Shown here one piece after another: positions 3,644 to 5,854 of a DNA stretch of 5,854 nt. Source of the DNA: Comamonadaceae bacterium (GTDB lineage: Bacteria > Pseudomonadota > Gammaproteobacteria > Burkholderiales > Burkholderiaceae); contig CANNNH010000102.1 of the NCBI GenBank assembly GCA_947505915.1, positions 1-5,854 of the forward strand, written 5' to 3'. Each line of letters opens with the position of its first letter. Positions within the stretch are counted from its first letter, which is position 1. The notes under the pieces are model-generated. The model was not told where the DNA came from and did not search any database. It saw only the letters and a list, made by a program, of their open reading frames with translations. Made by a program: the position numbers and the translations under genes.

Positions 3644-5854
3644 GTGCAACGTCACCCTGACTTGAAAAGTACTTCCGAGCCGGGCGCTCCTGACCGGCCC
3701 CTCATGACGCACCAGGCCAGCACGGTCGCCGCTGGACAGGCCTACACCTGCCCCATGCACCCTGAAGTTCGGCAGCCTGCGCCGGGACAGTGCCCGATCT
3801 GCGGCATGAATCTGGAGCTTGAGGGCACCGGCTCCAGTCACATGGCAGACCACCATCACCATGGGCATCACAAAGCAGTGCCTCCATCCAAGCCCGTCAG
3901 CGATTCGGTAACCGCTGCGGACCACGACGTCGCGTTCACCTGCCCTATGCATCCCCAGGTGCGGCAGATGGGTCCGGGCAACTGTCCCATCTGTGGCATG
4001 GCGCTGGAGCCGGTGATCGCGACAGGGACGTCCGGCGAAAGCGCCGAATTGCGCGACATGACGCGGCGCTTCTGGATCGGCCTGGTGCTGTCCTTGCCCG
4101 TGCTGGCGCTGGAGATGGGGGGGCACCTGCTCGACATCAAGCATCTCGTCGGAGCTCAGACTTCCAATCTGATCCAGATGCTGCTGGGAACGCCCGTCGT
4201 GCTCTGGGCCGGCTGGCCCTTCTTCGTGCGGGGGTGGGCCTCCATCCAGCATCGCAGCCTCAACATGTTCACGCTCATTGCCATGGGCACGGGTGCGGCC
4301 TGGATCTACAGCATGTTCGGCACGCTCGCGCCTGGCTTGTTCCCGGCCGAGTTGCGCGGCCAGGAGGGTGCCGTCGCGATCTACTTTGAGGCCGCTGCCG
4401 TGATCACCGTGCTGGTGCTGCTCGGGCAGGTGCTCGAACTCAGGGCGCGGGAGAAAACCTCCGGGGCCATCAAGGCCTTGCTCGACCTGGCACCCAAAAC
4501 GGCGGTTCGTGTGTCGGCCAGCGGTATCGATGAAACGGTGCCTATCGACACCATCCAGGTGGGCGAACTGCTGCGCGTGCGCCCCGGCGAGAAGGTACCG
4601 GTGGATGGTGAACTCACTGAAGGCAAGGGCACGGTGGACGAGTCCATGGTCACGGGCGAGCCCATGCCCGCGGTCAAGGCGCCGGGTTCCAAAGTCACGG
4701 CCGGCACTATGAATCAGACCGGCGGCTTCGTGATGCGGGCTGAGAAAGTTGGCGCCGACACCCTGCTCTCGCAGATCGTGCACATGGTGGCCGCCGCCCA
4801 GCGCAGCCGCGCCCCCATTCAGCGGATGGCGGACATGGTCTCGGCATGGTTCGTACCGGTCGTGATTGCGGTTGCTCTGCTCACATTTGTCGTGTGGCTG
4901 CTGTGGGGGCCGAGTCCGGCATTTTCCTATGCGCTCATCACCTCTGTGGCCGTGCTCATCATCGCCTGCCCCTGCGCACTGGGGCTGGCCACACCCATGT
5001 CCATCATGGTCGGCGTGGGCCAAGGTGCCCTGCATGGCGTGCTGATTCGCGACGCTGAGGCTCTGGAGCGCATGGAAAAAGTCGACACGCTGGTGGTCGA
5101 CAAGACGGGGACGCTGACCGAGGGGCGTCCTCGCGTGGTTCACATCGAGCCCGCGCCCGGGTTCTTGCCCGATGATCTCCTGGTCAAGCTGGCCAGCGTA
5201 GAGCGCGCCAGCGAGCATCCGCTGGCCATGGCCGTGGTGGCTGCCGCGCAAGAGCGCCACTTGCCCCTGGTCGAGGTCACCGACTTTGACTCGCCCGTGG
5301 GCAAAGGCGTGCTGGGCAAGGTGGGCAACGTGGCTCTGGTATCCGGCGCTGCCAAGTTCCTGGCCGAGCATGGTGTCGATGTGACTCCGCTCCAGGCCGC
5401 CGCCGAACTGCAGCGTACCCAAGCGGCCACGGTGATCTTCGTGGCGCTGGACGGTCGGCTCGCCGGCTTTGTGGCCATCGCCGACCCCATCAAGGCCACG
5501 ACCCCTGCCGCCCTCAGGAGTCTGCGCGAGGCCGGCGTGCGCATCGTCATGCTCACGGGGGATGGCCGCACGACGGCCTTGGCGGTAGCGAAGGAACTTG
5601 GGATCGACGAGGTGGTGGCCGAGATCTTCCCCGAGGACAAAGCCAAGATCGTGCAGCGGCTGCGCAGCGAAGGCCGCGTGGTGGCAATGGCCGGTGACGG
5701 GGTCAACGACGCGCCAGCCCTGGCTGCCGCCGAGGTGGGCATTGCCATGGGCACCGGGACCGACGTAGCCATGGAAAGCTCGGGAATCACGCTGCTAAAG
5801 GGGGACCTTATGGGCATCGTGCGGGCACGCAAGCTCTCGCACGCCACCATGAAG
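3644..5854 (+). CDS. Copper-type heavy-metal P-type ATPase (P1B) with two HMBD domains, 3'-truncated
   Basis: An inner-membrane pump that uses ATP to export heavy-metal ions, most likely Cu(I), from the cytosol. 737 residues are visible and the frame is open to the window end. It has two metal-binding domains of the CPMHP...CPICGM type (about 34-58, C36/C50/C53; and 98-122, C100/C114/C117), with a His-rich linker between them (H66, H70-73, H75, H76). The usual CxxC ferredoxin-like domain is absent. Membrane segments follow at about 143-160, 177-197, 208-230 and 243-268. Then come the actuator domain with TGE (337-339), segments 403-423 and 427-451 with the transport motif CPC (442-444), DKTGT with phosphorylated D486, the HP motif (SEHP, 523-526), TGDG (638-641) and GDGVND (684-689). 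The last two helices, which would separate Cu/Ag from Zn/Cd pumps, lie beyond the end, so copper is inferred from context. It is named copA, copF or silP in different systems, so I give no symbol. Start GTG is set by AAGGAG. Confidence 0.93.
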   Translation, partial: MQRHPDLKSTSEPGAPDRPLMTHQASTVAAGQAYTCPMHPEVRQPAPGQCPICGMNLELEGTGSSHMADHHHHGHHKAVPPSKPVSDSVTAADHDVAFTCPMHPQVRQMGPGNCPICGMALEPVIATGTSGESAELRDMTRRFWIGLVLSLPVLALEMGGHLLDIKHLVGAQTSNLIQMLLGTPVVLWAGWPFFVRGWASIQHRSLNMFTLIAMGTGAAWIYSMFGTLAPGLFPAELRGQEGAVAIYFEAAAVITVLVLLGQVLELRAREKTSGAIKALLDLAPKTAVRVSASGIDETVPIDTIQVGELLRVRPGEKVPVDGELTEGKGTVDESMVTGEPMPAVKAPGSKVTAGTMNQTGGFVMRAEKVGADTLLSQIVHMVAAAQRSRAPIQRMADMVSAWFVPVVIAVALLTFVVWLLWGPSPAFSYALITSVAVLIIACPCALGLATPMSIMVGVGQGALHGVLIRDAEALERMEKVDTLVVDKTGTLTEGRPRVVHIEPAPGFLPDDLLVKLASVERASEHPLAMAVVAAAQERHLPLVEVTDFDSPVGKGVLGKVGNVALVSGAAKFLAEHGVDVTPLQAAAELQRTQAATVIFVALDGRLAGFVAIADPIKATTPAALRSLREAGVRIVMLTGDGRTTALAVAKELGIDEVVAEIFPEDKAKIVQRLRSEGRVVAMAGDGVNDAPALAAAEVGIAMGTGTDVAMESSGITLLKGDLMGIVRARKLSHATMK

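Noticed and set aside
3587..5422. 611-residue open frame on the minus strand
   Set aside because: It lies wholly opposite the ATPase gene, whose motifs prove the + strand frame. High third-position GC clears stops from an antisense frame, and the translation is His/Arg/Gly-rich without domains.
5140..5850. 236-residue open frame on the minus strand
   Set aside because: Antisense shadow of the ATPase, Ala/Ser/Pro/Thr-rich with no recognisable motif.

Overview
The window is a stretch of a copper (possibly copper/silver) resistance locus from a Gram-negative bacterium. The protein types and high-GC codon use suggest a betaproteobacterium of the Burkholderiales/Comamonadaceae kind; this is an inference from family resemblance, not a database result. 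All seven genes lie on the + strand. The first and last are cut by the window edges.

Layout: (1) bases 1-1143, the 3' part of a heavy-metal sensor histidine kinase of the CusS/CopS/CzcS type; (2) 1310-1645, a small cytosolic four-helix-bundle copper storage protein with 19 cysteines (Csp3/DUF326 type); (3) 1646-1843, a regulatory gap with an FNR/ANR-like box, a matching -10 element and a perfect 10-bp inverted repeat; (4) 1844-2371, an exported methionine-rich protein with 28 internal Met; (5) 2419-2688, a small DUF2933-type membrane protein with a His-rich tail; (6) 2669-3337, an isoprenylcysteine carboxyl methyltransferase (ICMT)-like membrane protein; (7) 3303-3590, an unrecognised small membrane protein; (8) 3644 to the window end, a CPC-type heavy-metal P-type ATPase with two N-terminal CPMHP...CPICGM metal-binding domains around a His-rich linker, lacking its last membrane helices.

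As a working model, the kinase senses periplasmic metal, Csp buffers Cu(I) in the cytosol, the ATPase pumps it across the inner membrane, and the Met-rich protein binds it in the periplasm. The three membrane proteins between Met-rich protein and ATPase are of unknown role. Genes 5, 6 and 7 overlap (20 and 35 bp), and the ATPase follows after 53 bp, so 1844-5854 is probably one operon. The promoter before it looks suited to oxygen-responsive control, which would fit the greater toxicity of Cu(I) under low oxygen.

Base composition is not uniform. The kinase, csp and the gap are clearly less GC-rich than the region from the Met-rich gene onward (hand counts: 48% in 661-720, 53% in 1501-1560, 72% in 5461-5520), so the locus may be a mosaic. 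I found no tRNA, rRNA, CRISPR array, insertion sequence or convincing intrinsic terminator.
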